From positions 2,484,916-2,548,915 of the forward strand of contig NZ_JACHBS010000001.1 in the NCBI RefSeq assembly GCF_014200395.1: DNA of 64,000 bases, given 5' to 3'. Shown here piece by piece: positions 7,838 through 17,393 of the stretch (position 1 is its first letter; the number at the start of each line of letters is the position of its first letter). The notes beneath the pieces were generated by a model. That model was not told the origin of the DNA. It worked only from the letters and a program-made list of their open reading frames with translations, and did not search any database. The DNA is from Microcella frigidaquae. GTDB taxonomy: Bacteria > Actinomycetota > Actinomycetes > Actinomycetales > Microbacteriaceae. The position numbers and the translations under genes were made by a program.

Positions 7838-8446
7838 ATTAACCTCGCACCTGATCCGCAGCGATATCAGCTTTCGTTCACTGCGGGCGCTCTCTACCTC
7901 GCGGGGGCACCCATCGCGGCAGAACTCTATCTTCGGCTTCGAAACTGGGCTGAGGTTCGTGGGGTTCTTCGCGCCGACAACCTTCTTCGCGCTCGTACCG
8001 CAGCTACCACAACAAGGTGGTCGCGCGAGCTCGTTCAGCGCTTGGAGACCCTGAGTCTGGAAGAAGTAGAGCTTCTCGCCGACGCAACGAGCGAAGAGCT
8101 AGCGCAGCTAATGTGGACTGCAACGTGCCGTCGATATGCGCTTATCGCGGAGTTCGCCGAGGAGGTGCTTCGCGACCGTTTCCTCCTCATGCAGACTGAA
8201 CTGGCACACGAGCACTTCGACGCATTTGTCAGCGGAAAGAGCTTGTGGCATGACGAGCTCAGCGAGTTGGAGCCTGCCACCTTTCGCAAGCTCCGCAGCA
8301 ATCTCTTCACGATGCTCCGCGAGGGCAACTTGATCTCAGAGGGCGGCACGATCATTCCCACAGTCCTGTCAGTTCGTGTCAAGGAGCACCTAGTTCGACG
8401 CACTCCGAGCGATGTGCGCTTCTTTCCGACGAGGGAGATCGCATGA
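7838..8446 (+). CDS. brxA: BREX protein BrxA (DUF1819), apparent ATT start
   Basis: A small helical protein of the BREX anti-phage system that binds DNA. From the TTG at 8042 onward the frame reads METLSLEEVELLADATSEEL and matches the C-terminal two thirds of BrxA (CRRYALIAEFAEEVLRDRF). The same frame continues upstream without a stop and encodes the family N-terminus (RYQLSFTAGALYLAGAPIAAELYLRLRNW, given here in two pieces: RYQLSFTAGALYLAG and APIAAELYLRLRNW). No ATG, GTG or TTG exists there before the stop at 7787-7789. A perfect GGGGAGG Shine-Dalgarno (7826-7832) is followed after 5 bases by ATT at 7838, giving 202 aa, the usual BrxA length. Either ATT is used as a rare start or the start codon has mutated. 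The stop overlaps the brxB start (ATGA). Confidence 0.85.
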   Translation: MNLAPDPQRYQLSFTAGALYLAGAPIAAELYLRLRNWAEVRGVLRADNLLRARTAATTTRWSRELVQRLETLSLEEVELLADATSEELAQLMWTATCRRYALIAEFAEEVLRDRFLLMQTELAHEHFDAFVSGKSLWHDELSELEPATFRKLRSNLFTMLREGNLISEGGTIIPTVLSVRVKEHLVRRTPSDVRFFPTREIA

Positions 8447-9042
8447 GCACCCATGAGGTGGCGAAGTGGGAAGACCACCTGGTCGCCGTGATGTCCGGGA
8501 GACGATTCCGCAACATGGAAGGCCTCAGCGGCGAGGTGCCGTTCTTCATCTACCCTTACGAGCCCACCGACGCTCTCGAGATCGCCCAGTCCAAGAAGAG
8601 GATCAAGACGAAGCTTGCACAACAGGGCATCGAGGTCCTCGAGGTCAACCTCTACGACCTGGTGGTCGAACTGCTCAAGGACCGCGGCGTCTGGGACGAC
8701 CTCATCGCGATGGAGCCGGACACACCGAAGGACGACTTCCGCGAAGGCCTGCGCTCCATGCTCGACCCTGGCGACGACCTCGCCCCAGCGATTCAAGCGC
8801 GACTGAACGCCCAGCCTTTCGACATCTTTTTCCTCACCGGTATTGGCGAGGTCTTTCCCTACATCCGTTCACACAACGTGCTGAACAACATCCAAACCAT
8901 CGCCAGCAACAAGCCGATGCTCATGTTCTTCCCTGGGCGCTACGAGCAGTCCCAGACCCTCGGGTCATCGCTCGTGCTCTTCGGCGTGATGAAAGACGAC
9001 CAGTACTACCGGGCCAAGGACATCCGGGAACAGGAAGCGTGA
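8443..9042 (+). CDS. brxB: BREX protein BrxB (DUF1788)
   Basis: A 199-aa protein with the features of BrxB: the EVPFFIYPYEP motif, EVNLYDLVVELLKDRG, and the C-terminal FLTGIGEVFPYIRSHNVLNNI and MLMFFPGRYEQS segments. BrxB is a core component of type 1 BREX, needed for defence and host methylation, and is thought to work in a complex with BrxC, PglX and PglZ. It is full length. Its start overlaps the brxA stop, and brxC follows four bases after its stop. Confidence 0.95.
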   Translation: MSTHEVAKWEDHLVAVMSGRRFRNMEGLSGEVPFFIYPYEPTDALEIAQSKKRIKTKLAQQGIEVLEVNLYDLVVELLKDRGVWDDLIAMEPDTPKDDFREGLRSMLDPGDDLAPAIQARLNAQPFDIFFLTGIGEVFPYIRSHNVLNNIQTIASNKPMLMFFPGRYEQSQTLGSSLVLFGVMKDDQYYRAKDIREQEA

Positions 9043-9046
9043 CTCA

Positions 9047-12000
9047 ATGATCCTCAACGACATCTTCGAGAAGAACGTTCAGCGCCCGATCGAAGGCGTA
9101 ATCAAGGCGGACGACGCGGAACACCTGAGCACAGAGGTCGAAGAGTATGTGCTCACGAATGAGGCCGCGAAGGAATTGCAGCGTCTTCTCGAGGAGTACG
9201 TCAGCCACACGACCGCGAACGGCGTGTGGATCTCTGGCTTCTTCGGCTCCGGTAAGTCGCACATGCTGAAGATGCTCGCCCACCTGCTCGGCGACGTGGA
9301 TGGCCAGGACTTCCCTCGTGATGAGGTGTCAAAGTCCTTCCGCGCGAAGTCTAATGATGCCTTCCTCCCGAGTCTGATCAGCAAGGCGGACAAGATCCCG
9401 GCGAAGAGCCTGCTGTTCAATATCGATCAGAAGGCGACGATCATCACGAAGGACGCCACTGACGCTTTGCTGAAGGTCTTCGTCAAGGTCTTCGATGAGT
9501 CCCGTGGCTACTTCGGCAACCAGGGCCACGTAGCCCGCTTCGAGCGCGACCTCGACCAGGCCGGGCACTACCAGGAGTTCCAGGATGCATTTCAGCGGCT
9601 GACTGGCAAGCCATGGCTGGAAGAGCGTAAGAACTACATCGTCCAGGGCCGCAACATCGACCGGGCGTATGCAGATGTCATCGGTGGCGACGCTCCGACC
9701 GACATCCTGAAGCAGTACAGCAATGATTACGCGGTCTCGATCGAGGATTTCGCTGACGAGGTTGTCGCCTGGCTCGATGCTCAGCCCGCTGGGACCCGAC
9801 TCAACTTCTTCGTGGACGAGGTGGGTCAGTTCATCGGTGACGACACGAAGCTGATGCTCAACCTCCAGACGATCGCTGAGTCGTTGAGTACAAAAGCCAA
9901 GGGTCGCTCCTGGGTCTTTGTGACCTCGCAGGAGGACATGGAGAAGATCATCGGCGATCAGACGAAGAGGCAGGCGCAGGACTTCTCGAAGATTCAGGGC
10001 CGTTTCAAGGCGCGGGTGAAGCTCACAAGTCAGGACGTTGAGGAGGTCATCCGCAAGCGCCTTCTCGAGAAAAATGATGCGGGGCAGGCTGCTCTTGGGG
10101 CGGTCTATGGTGCCGAGTCCGCCAACTTCAAGACGCTCTTTGACTTCGCGGACGGCGCAAAGACCTACAAGAACTACACAACGGAGGACCTCTTCGTTGG
10201 GACCTACCCGTTTGTGACCTACCAGTTTCCACTGTTCCAGCAGGCAATCGAGGGTCTGTCTGAGCACAACGCATTCGAGGGGAAGAACACGGCTGTCGGC
10301 GAGCGGTCCATGCTCGGGGTAGTCCAGCAGGTCGCGAAGGACCTCGGGGTGGCTGAGGTGGGCACCCTCGCCAGCTTCGACCGGATGTTCGAGGGTATCC
10401 GCTCATCCCTCAAGTCCGCGCCGCAGAAACAGGTGCAGCTTGCCGAACAGCACCTCGACAACCCGCTCGCTGTTCGACTCCTAAAGGCGCTCTTCCTCGT
10501 GAAGTATGTCGACGGTTTCACGGCGACCGCGCGAAACCTCACCGTCCTCGTCTACGACCGCTTCGGGCTAAACCTTCCGGCGCTTCAGGACTCGGTCAAG
10601 GAGGCGCTGGCGCTGCTGGAACAGCAGACCTATATCCAGCGCAGCGGCGACCTGTACTCGTATCTGACGAACGAAGAGCAGGACATTGAGAAGGAGATCA
10701 AGGGAGTTGAGGTCGACTCGTCGGAGGTAATGGACCACCTCTTCAAGCTCCTGCATCTCAACGTCATGAAGCAGCAAGCGAAGTTTCACTACGCCAAGAC
10801 GAATCAGGATTTCCCGCTTGGTTACATGCTCGACGACGCGCCGAAGAGTCAGCCGCGGGAGTTGACGGTCCATTTCATCACCCCGGCGAATCCGAACGAG
10901 CTTGGCAACATTCGACTCCAGGGCGCCGGCAAGGCTGAACTCCGGGTGGTTCTTGACCCCGACAGGCGACTCCTCAGCGAGCTAACGATGCTCCTTAAGA
11001 CAGCCAAGTACGTCAAGCACAAGCAGGGAACCGCTGTCACCGACAGTGTGAAGCGCATCCTTGACCAGAAGTCGCAGGAGAGCACTATGCGCGAGAAGGA
11101 GCTCGCTGAGCGTGTTAGGGAGGCCGTCGGCAAGGCGATCCTTATCGTCGACACCGTCGACGTGGTCTCGTCGGCCACCTCGGCGGAGTCACGGGTCGCG
11201 GACGGCATGAATGCGCTGGTTGCCAAGACCTACCCGCAGCTCGATCTGCTCGGCGGTAAGTCGTTCTCCGAATCCGACGTCGCGAAGTACGTCCAGCACG
11301 AGGACAACACGCTCGGCACTCTCGGAGGCCAGCTCGAGACCCCGGCCGACGAGGTCTACAAGGTCGGCGTGCTGCAGCGTGACAAGCTCGGCGAACAGGT
11401 CACCGTCAAGAAGCTGGTGGACCAATTCCAGGCGAAGCCCTACGGGTGGGACTACGGCTCGGTACTGTGCACCATCGCCTACCTGTACGGGAAGGGCCGG
11501 ATTACGGTCGAGCTCGACAACGTCACGCTCAAGCGCTCGGAGGTCGCACAGCAGCTTCGCAACTCGCAGAAGCACGCGAGCCTCATCGTCCGCAAGCAGG
11601 CCACCTTCGACCCCACAAAGGTGAAGGTGTTCGCCGACTTCGTGAAGGACTTCTTCGATGAGCCCTACCCACCGAAGGATCCAACCGAGTTGGCCCAGCA
11701 CGGTTCCGAACGACTCAAGGCGAAGCTCGAGCAGTTGAAGAGCATCGTTCAGACTTCCCGCTACCCCTTCACGACGGCCCTCCAGAGCCCGATCGATCTG
11801 CTCGAGGCCGTCGTCGGAAAGGCGCCGACGTGGTACGTCAGCGAGTTCGTCGGCGGTGACGAGCTGATCGAAGCCAAGAACGACGTCATCGTGCCCATCG
11901 ACCAGTTCATCAATGGGCCGCAGGCCGGCATCTTCGACGCCGCGCAGCTGTTCCTGCAACAGGCGTCCGGAAACCTCAGCTACCTGCCGACCGGGCCCGC

Positions 12001-12565
12001 TTCGGTCGCCGAGTCGCTGCTCGCTGATCCCAAAATCTTCCGGGGCAATAAGGCGAACCAGCTCAAGTCCGCAGTCGACGACCTCCGCTCGAAGCTTGAA
12101 GCCCTAATTGCCGAGGAACAGAAGAAGGCGACCGGCGCGATCCTCGCCCGTCGGAGCGACCTGGAGGATACAGATTATTTCAGGGCGGCACCGGAAGACG
12201 CGCAACAGGCGGCCATCGGTGAGATCGACCTGGAAATCGCGATGCTTGAGAAGGAGATGAGCATCGCGAAGCTGCGGCTCGCCCCGGGGATGTTCGCCCA
12301 GACGACCTTCCCGCGCCTGCTCGCCGAGCTCGCCGCCGCAAGGCCGCTGTCATTCGTTAACCCCATTCTGGATGGGGAGGGAACCTCGGCAGACGAAGAG
12401 CGGCCGCAGCCCAAGACTGCCCCGCAGTTCGTCCAGATCACACAGATCCCGGTGCAAGGGGGTAAGCAAGTGCTGGCGTCTGAGACCGACGTAGACGAGT
12501 ACGTCGATGCGCTCCGCGCGGTGCTAATCGCCGCCATCGCCGAGGGGAAGAGGATCACGCGCTGA
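9047..12565 (+). CDS. brxC: BREX protein BrxC, P-loop ATPase
   Basis: A 1172-aa ATPase, the expected length for BrxC of type 1 BREX. The Walker A motif is GFFGSGKSH near residues 64-72; RLNFFVDEVGQFIG (about residue 247) resembles a Walker B, and SWVFVTSQEDM follows as a sensor-like strand. The rest is long and helical. BrxC is essential for BREX and resembles ORC/Cdc6-like ATPases; it is thought to drive assembly of the complex on DNA. The start has a weak GGAAG site. The stop codon shares one base with the pglX start (TGATG), so pglX translation is coupled to brxC. Confidence 0.95.
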   Translation: MILNDIFEKNVQRPIEGVIKADDAEHLSTEVEEYVLTNEAAKELQRLLEEYVSHTTANGVWISGFFGSGKSHMLKMLAHLLGDVDGQDFPRDEVSKSFRAKSNDAFLPSLISKADKIPAKSLLFNIDQKATIITKDATDALLKVFVKVFDESRGYFGNQGHVARFERDLDQAGHYQEFQDAFQRLTGKPWLEERKNYIVQGRNIDRAYADVIGGDAPTDILKQYSNDYAVSIEDFADEVVAWLDAQPAGTRLNFFVDEVGQFIGDDTKLMLNLQTIAESLSTKAKGRSWVFVTSQEDMEKIIGDQTKRQAQDFSKIQGRFKARVKLTSQDVEEVIRKRLLEKNDAGQAALGAVYGAESANFKTLFDFADGAKTYKNYTTEDLFVGTYPFVTYQFPLFQQAIEGLSEHNAFEGKNTAVGERSMLGVVQQVAKDLGVAEVGTLASFDRMFEGIRSSLKSAPQKQVQLAEQHLDNPLAVRLLKALFLVKYVDGFTATARNLTVLVYDRFGLNLPALQDSVKEALALLEQQTYIQRSGDLYSYLTNEEQDIEKEIKGVEVDSSEVMDHLFKLLHLNVMKQQAKFHYAKTNQDFPLGYMLDDAPKSQPRELTVHFITPANPNELGNIRLQGAGKAELRVVLDPDRRLLSELTMLLKTAKYVKHKQGTAVTDSVKRILDQKSQESTMREKELAERVREAVGKAILIVDTVDVVSSATSAESRVADGMNALVAKTYPQLDLLGGKSFSESDVAKYVQHEDNTLGTLGGQLETPADEVYKVGVLQRDKLGEQVTVKKLVDQFQAKPYGWDYGSVLCTIAYLYGKGRITVELDNVTLKRSEVAQQLRNSQKHASLIVRKQATFDPTKVKVFADFVKDFFDEPYPPKDPTELAQHGSERLKAKLEQLKSIVQTSRYPFTTALQSPIDLLEAVVGKAPTWYVSEFVGGDELIEAKNDVIVPIDQFINGPQAGIFDAAQLFLQQASGNLSYLPTGPASVAESLLADPKIFRGNKANQLKSAVDDLRSKLEALIAEEQKKATGAILARRSDLEDTDYFRAAPEDAQQAAIGEIDLEIAMLEKEMSIAKLRLAPGMFAQTTFPRLLAELAAARPLSFVNPILDGEGTSADEERPQPKTAPQFVQITQIPVQGGKQVLASETDVDEYVDALRAVLIAAIAEGKRITR

Positions 12566-13959
12566 TGGAAACGGCACCGTTGAAGTCCTTCGCTACGAAG
12601 GCCCGTACCGACCTGATGAAGGAGGTCTCAGCGCGGCTCGACGTTGTGTTGGCCTCTGGTTCGAATGCGCGAGCCGAGCAGCCTGGCTCGGTTGCGGCAT
12701 TGGAGCGTGCGGTTGTGGAGGCCGGTCGTGACGCGGTCGTCGAGCGTGTCGCATACACCTGGTTCAACCGGATTGTTGCTTTGCGTTTCATGGACGCGAA
12801 CGGCTACACCGGCGTCGGGGTGGTCTCACCGGAGCCGGGTAAAGCGACGGGGCAGCCGCAGGTGCTCTCCGACGCGAAGGGTGGTGACTTCGACAGCGAG
12901 GTCGTATCAGCGAAGGCTCAGGCCGCGGTAACCGCTCTGCTGGCTCCGGGTGCGCACGGCGCCGATCCCCAGGGCGCTGCATACGGGTTGCTGCTGGAGG
13001 CGTACTGCCGTTTCTGGAACAAGGCGATGCCGTTCATGTTCGAGCGGGAAGGCGACTACACCGAGCTCTTGACGCCGACCGGGCTGCTGTCCGCCGACTC
13101 GGTGCGGGGCCGGGCTGTTGCCGTGCTCACGGAGGAGGTGTGTGCCGACGTCGAGGTAATCGGGTGGCTCTACCAGTTCTACATCTCGGAGCGGAAGGAC
13201 GAGGTCTTTGACGGTTTCAAAAAGAACAAGAAGGCTGGCGCTGCCGAGATCCCGGCTGCGACGCAGCTCTTCACGCCGCACTGGATCGTCCGCTACCTGG
13301 TCGAGAACACTCTCGGTCGTCTCTGGCTACTGAACAACCCGCACTCCCGGCTGGCCGAGCAGATGGACTACTACATCGCGCCGGTCGATAAAGAGACCAA
13401 CTTCCTCAAGGTGTCGAAGCCTGAGGAGTTGAAGGTGATCGATCCGGCGGTTGGGTCTGGACACATGCTCACCTACGCGTTCGATCTGCTCTATGCGATC
13501 TACGAAGAGGAGGGCTATACCCCTTCGGAGATCCCGGGGCTGATCCTCCAGCACAACTTGTACGGCACGGAGATCGACCCGCGCGCGGGTGCCCTCGCTG
13601 CCTTCGCTCTGACGATGAAGGCAGCGGCCAGGCGCAAGCTGTTCTTGAAGAGTCCGTTCCAACCGAACATCTGCGTGCTCGAGAACGTGTCCTTCGATCC
13701 CTCAGAGCTCGACTACCTGTGGTCGCTGACCAAGGGTGCGAACGTTTCTCGTGCAGATGCTGACGAGTTCTGGAATGCCTTTGAGCACGCCGACACCTTG
13801 GGTTCACTGATCCAGTCGAGTGAGGAGTTCATCTCGCTCTTTGCGCCAATGATTCAGGATGCTCACACCAGCAGTGACCTGTTGTTGGCCGAGTCCCTCG
13901 ACAAGGCCGGTACGGGGCCACGTCCCGCTGAGTGGTGGTCTTTCGTTTCCACGCGATGA
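12565..13959 (+). pseudogene. pglX: PglX BREX methyltransferase, N-terminal fragment (cut by IS copy 2)
   Basis: PglX is the N6-adenine methyltransferase that marks host DNA in BREX and is also needed for phage restriction. Bases 12565-13915 encode its first 450 residues, including the SAM-binding motif I KVIDPAVGSGHMLTYAFDLL (about residue 290) and LYGTEIDPRAGALAAFAL. The frame then enters IS256 copy 2 and ends at 13959 after 15 foreign codons. Joining 13915 to 15335, which removes the 1410-bp IS and one 9-bp target copy (1419 bp, a multiple of 3), restores one 1129-codon frame with no stop. The catalytic NPPY lies only in the second fragment, so this fragment alone should not methylate. Confidence 0.92.
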
Positions 13960-15325
13960 TCAGCTGGCTGCAGTCTAGGCGGCCGTGATCTCGGGCAGCA
14001 TCACCGCGTCCTCGACCGAGCTGGTGGCGGTGAGTTCGGCCATGGACGCTTCGGAAAAGTAACGGCGGTCGCCAGCTTCCCATTCGTCGTGCTGCTCGAT
14101 CAAAACGGCGCCGGTCAGGCGCAGCAGGCTGGCAGTGTTCGGGAACACTCCGACGACGTCGGTGCGACGTTTGATCTCACGGTTCAGCCGTTCCAGCGGA
14201 TTCGTCGACCAGATCTGCCGCCAATGCCGGGCGGGGAAGTGCTTGAACGCCAGCACGTCGGCTCGGGCATCGTGGAGCATCTGGGCAGCCTTGGGGTGAA
14301 CGCGGTCGATCATGCGAGCAACCTCCTCGAACTGCGCGTCAATATGCTCAGCGTCGGGTTGGGCGAAGATCGTGCGGATGATCGAGGCCACCATCTCCTG
14401 CCGACCCTTAGGCAGGACGGTGAGCACGTTGCGCATGAAATGCACGCGGCACCGCTGCCAGGCCGCTCCCTGCACCACCACCGCGATAGCTGCTTTCAAA
14501 CCCGCGTGCGCGTCGGAGATCACCAGCTTCACCCCGGAAAGCCCTCGAGCTTTCAACGATCGCAGGAACGCTTTCCAGAACTCCTCCGTTTCGCTGTCGC
14601 CCACGTCAAAGCCGAGCACCTGACGGTGCCCGTCAGCGGTGATCCCGATCGCGACCACAACCGCTTGAGACACCACCCGCCCGTCGATGCGAACCTTGCA
14701 ATAGGTGGCGTCCAAGAAGACGTAGGGGTAGGCGATCTGAGACAGGGATCGGTCGCGGAATGCCGCAACCGTCGCGTCCAGGCCGGCGCAGATGCGAGAC
14801 ACCTCGGACTTCGAGATGCCCGTGTCGGCGCCGAGCGCCTTGACCAGATCGTCAACCTTGCGGGTGGAGACGCCGTGCAGGTAGGCCTCCATCACCACGG
14901 CGAACAGCGCCTGATCGACCCGGCGGCGCCGCTCCAACAACGACGGAAAGAAACTGCCGGCCCGCAGCTTCGGGATCCGCAACTCCAGATCTCCCGCAGT
15001 GGTCGACAGGGTGCGCAACCTCGCCCCGTTGCGAGTCGCAACGCGCTCGGCGGTGCGCTCGTAGGGTCCGGCGCCGATCACCGACGCGGCTTCGGCGTCG
15101 ATCAGTTCTTGGTAGAGCCGTTCGGTCATCTGACGGATGCGGTCGGTGGTGTCGGTGAGTTTCAGCTCGGCGAGCAGCTGAAGCAGGGCAGACTGATTGA
15201 GGGCCATCGTGCGATCTCCTGTCGTGAGTAACTTGGTCGTTCTCACTGACCATCGCACGGTGGCCCCTCACGTCAACGACACGACGCTCAGGACCGGAAA
15301 GTCCACCACCCCACGGGACTCAGGC
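13916..15325 (-). mobile_element. IS256-family insertion sequence, copy 2 (1410 bp), inside pglX
   Basis: Flanked by a 9-bp target duplication CCGGTACGG (13907-13915 and 15326-15334). Same length and ends as copies 1 and 3. The transposase is antisense to the BREX operon, so its own promoter would not read into downstream BREX genes. The intact duplication shows a simple insertion, not rearrangement. Confidence 0.95.
13975..15207 (-). CDS. IS256-family transposase, copy 2
   Basis: The encoded 410-aa protein is identical, as translated, to copy 1, with DATYCKVR, VISDAHAGLKAAI and NPLERLNREIKRRT motifs. The start ATG (15207-15205) has the same AGGAG site. It opposes the surrounding BREX genes. 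Confidence 0.95.
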   Translation of the reverse strand: MALNQSALLQLLAELKLTDTTDRIRQMTERLYQELIDAEAASVIGAGPYERTAERVATRNGARLRTLSTTAGDLELRIPKLRAGSFFPSLLERRRRVDQALFAVVMEAYLHGVSTRKVDDLVKALGADTGISKSEVSRICAGLDATVAAFRDRSLSQIAYPYVFLDATYCKVRIDGRVVSQAVVVAIGITADGHRQVLGFDVGDSETEEFWKAFLRSLKARGLSGVKLVISDAHAGLKAAIAVVVQGAAWQRCRVHFMRNVLTVLPKGRQEMVASIIRTIFAQPDAEHIDAQFEEVARMIDRVHPKAAQMLHDARADVLAFKHFPARHWRQIWSTNPLERLNREIKRRTDVVGVFPNTASLLRLTGAVLIEQHDEWEAGDRRYFSEASMAELTATSSVEDAVMLPEITAA

Positions 15326-15333
15326 CCGGTACG

Positions 15334-17373
15334 GTGCTCGAGCAGGCAGCTTACTTGTCTCGGCGTTACCTCGTGGTGGTCGCGAATCCCCCGTACATGG
15401 GCCAGGCCACAATGGGCAATCGCCTATCGGAGTACGTAACCCGGCACTACAAAGAAGCGAAGGCGGACCTTGGGATCGCATTCGTGTACCGGAACATCAT
15501 GCTGGCCGTGGGTCGCGGCTTAGTCGGCATGATCACACTCCAATCCTGGATGTTCCTCGCGTCATTCACGGCGGTTCGAACTCGGGTGACGAATCTCAAC
15601 CCGCCATTGCATCTTCTGCATCTAGGCACTGGCGCGTTCGACTCAATCGGAGGAGCGGTGGTGTCAACTGCGGCATATGTACTCGGCGGTAAGTCACCTG
15701 ACGCACTTGCGGACTTCTTCAGGCTCACCGATCCTCAGTCTGAGGCTGGGAAAGCGGCGCTCTTCAAGAGGGCTCTGGCCAAGGACGCGCGCGATGTACA
15801 TTTCCGGGTTGCGCCGAACAGCTTCACGGATCTGTCAGGCGCCCCTATGGCCTACTGGCTTTCTGACCTCGAGCGCTTCAAAAAGCCGCACCTCGTGTCG
15901 AAATGGCGTTCCGGAGGGCGGCTCAAGACCCACGACACATCCAGGTACGTCCGCTACTGGTGGGAAGTGAGCCGAGGCTCCGAGCGTTGGCTGCCTCTCG
16001 TAAAAGGCGGTGAGTTTCGGCGATGGTTTGGTAACCGGGACTTCGTGGTGGACTGGTCGCCAGCATCAGTCGCCGAATATGACTCGCACGGCGGTCTGTA
16101 TCCAACTTCGAGTCGCGGCCAGCGTGGCATTACCTGGACGATGATTTCTGGGGAACCTAGCTTTCGGGTGAAGGCCGCGAGCGACGAGTTCGACTCTGCG
16201 TCACCGACGATCCTCCCTAGGAACCCAAACGAAGACTTGCTTGCCGTCCTCGGCTACCTGAACTCCGGGGCTGCACTTGAGATTCTTGCCGCGATAAACC
16301 CGACCATCAATAACCGGGTCACGGACGTGCTAGAACTTCCAATACCTGACGCGCTAGACCTACGTCGTGAAGACGTGCACGCGCTTGCCGACCGAGCCGT
16401 CACGGCATCACGGACTCTGGATGGTTTCAACGAAACGGCCCCGGACGTTGCTGGTCCGCCGGTGCTGCGAGGACAGTGGAGCAAAGTGTCGGACGCCGTC
16501 GCATGGTCTGTTGCGACGGCAGCAGAAGCTGCCGCAGAGATCCTTGACGCGGAGCACGAACTTGACGGCATCTTCCCTTCTGGTGGGCACTTCGTTCCGC
16601 GTCGTGGATGGCATGGCGCGTTGCCCGACACGAATTCACGTGTGTCCGATCTCGTTTCGTTTGCGGTCGGCTGCATCTTTGGCCGGTACAGCCTGGATCG
16701 AACTGGACTCGTCCTCGCTACCCAGGGGGGCACGGTCGAGGGCTACCTGACACAGGTGCCCACTCCGTCGTTCATGCCGGACAAGGACAACGTGATTCCA
16801 ATCGTGGAAGGGGACTGGTTCGAAGACGACATCGTCGCCAAGTTTCGGCAGTTCTTGCGCGCCGCTTTCGGGGAGCAACACTTCGCCGAGAACGTGAAGT
16901 TCGTCACGGACAGTCTCGGGGTGAAGGACCTCCGCGACTACTTCACAAGGTCGTTCTACAAGGACCACGTCCAGCGGTACAAAAAGCGGCCAATCTACTG
17001 GCTATTCTCCTCACCTAAGGGATCGTTCAACGCGCTTGTCTATCTGCACCGCTACAACGCGTCTACGGTCTCGACGGTGTTGAACGACTATCTTCGTGAG
17101 TACATTGCGAAACTCGAGGCTGCACTGCCGCAGTACGAAATCGTCGCGACAAGCGGTCGTGGTTCGGTGCGTGAAGTCGCCGCCGCGCAGCGAGAAGCAG
17201 AGGGGATCCGGAAGAAGCTCGTCGAACTCAAGAACTACGAACGCGACGTACTTCACCCTCTCGCGCAAGCGCAGATCTCGATCGACCTTGACGATGGAGT
17301 TCTGGTCAACTATCAGAAGTTCGGCTCGGCTCTGAAGGACATTGGCCTCAAGAAGGGCGGCGCTGATGACTAG
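15334..17373 (+). pseudogene. pglX: PglX BREX methyltransferase, C-terminal fragment
   Basis: The remaining two thirds of PglX, in the same frame as the N-terminal fragment once the IS is removed. It begins within the target duplication; a GTG at 15334 could allow separate translation. It carries the catalytic motif IV VVVANPPYMGQATMG, followed by the target-recognition and C-terminal regions (IYWLFSSPKGSFNALVYLHR, and a coiled-coil-like end before the stop). The methyltransferase halves are thus split between SAM-binding and catalytic motifs. The fragment ends 20 bases before the Shedu-like gene. Trans-complementation between fragments is possible in principle but unproven. Confidence 0.92.
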
Positions 17374-17393
17374 CCCTTGCGGATGGGGGCGAC

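Noticed and set aside
2539..15325. IS copies 1 and 2 as ends of a composite transposon carrying the vWA operon and brxABC
   Set aside because: Each IS has its own matching target duplication on both sides, which indicates separate insertions rather than movement as one unit.
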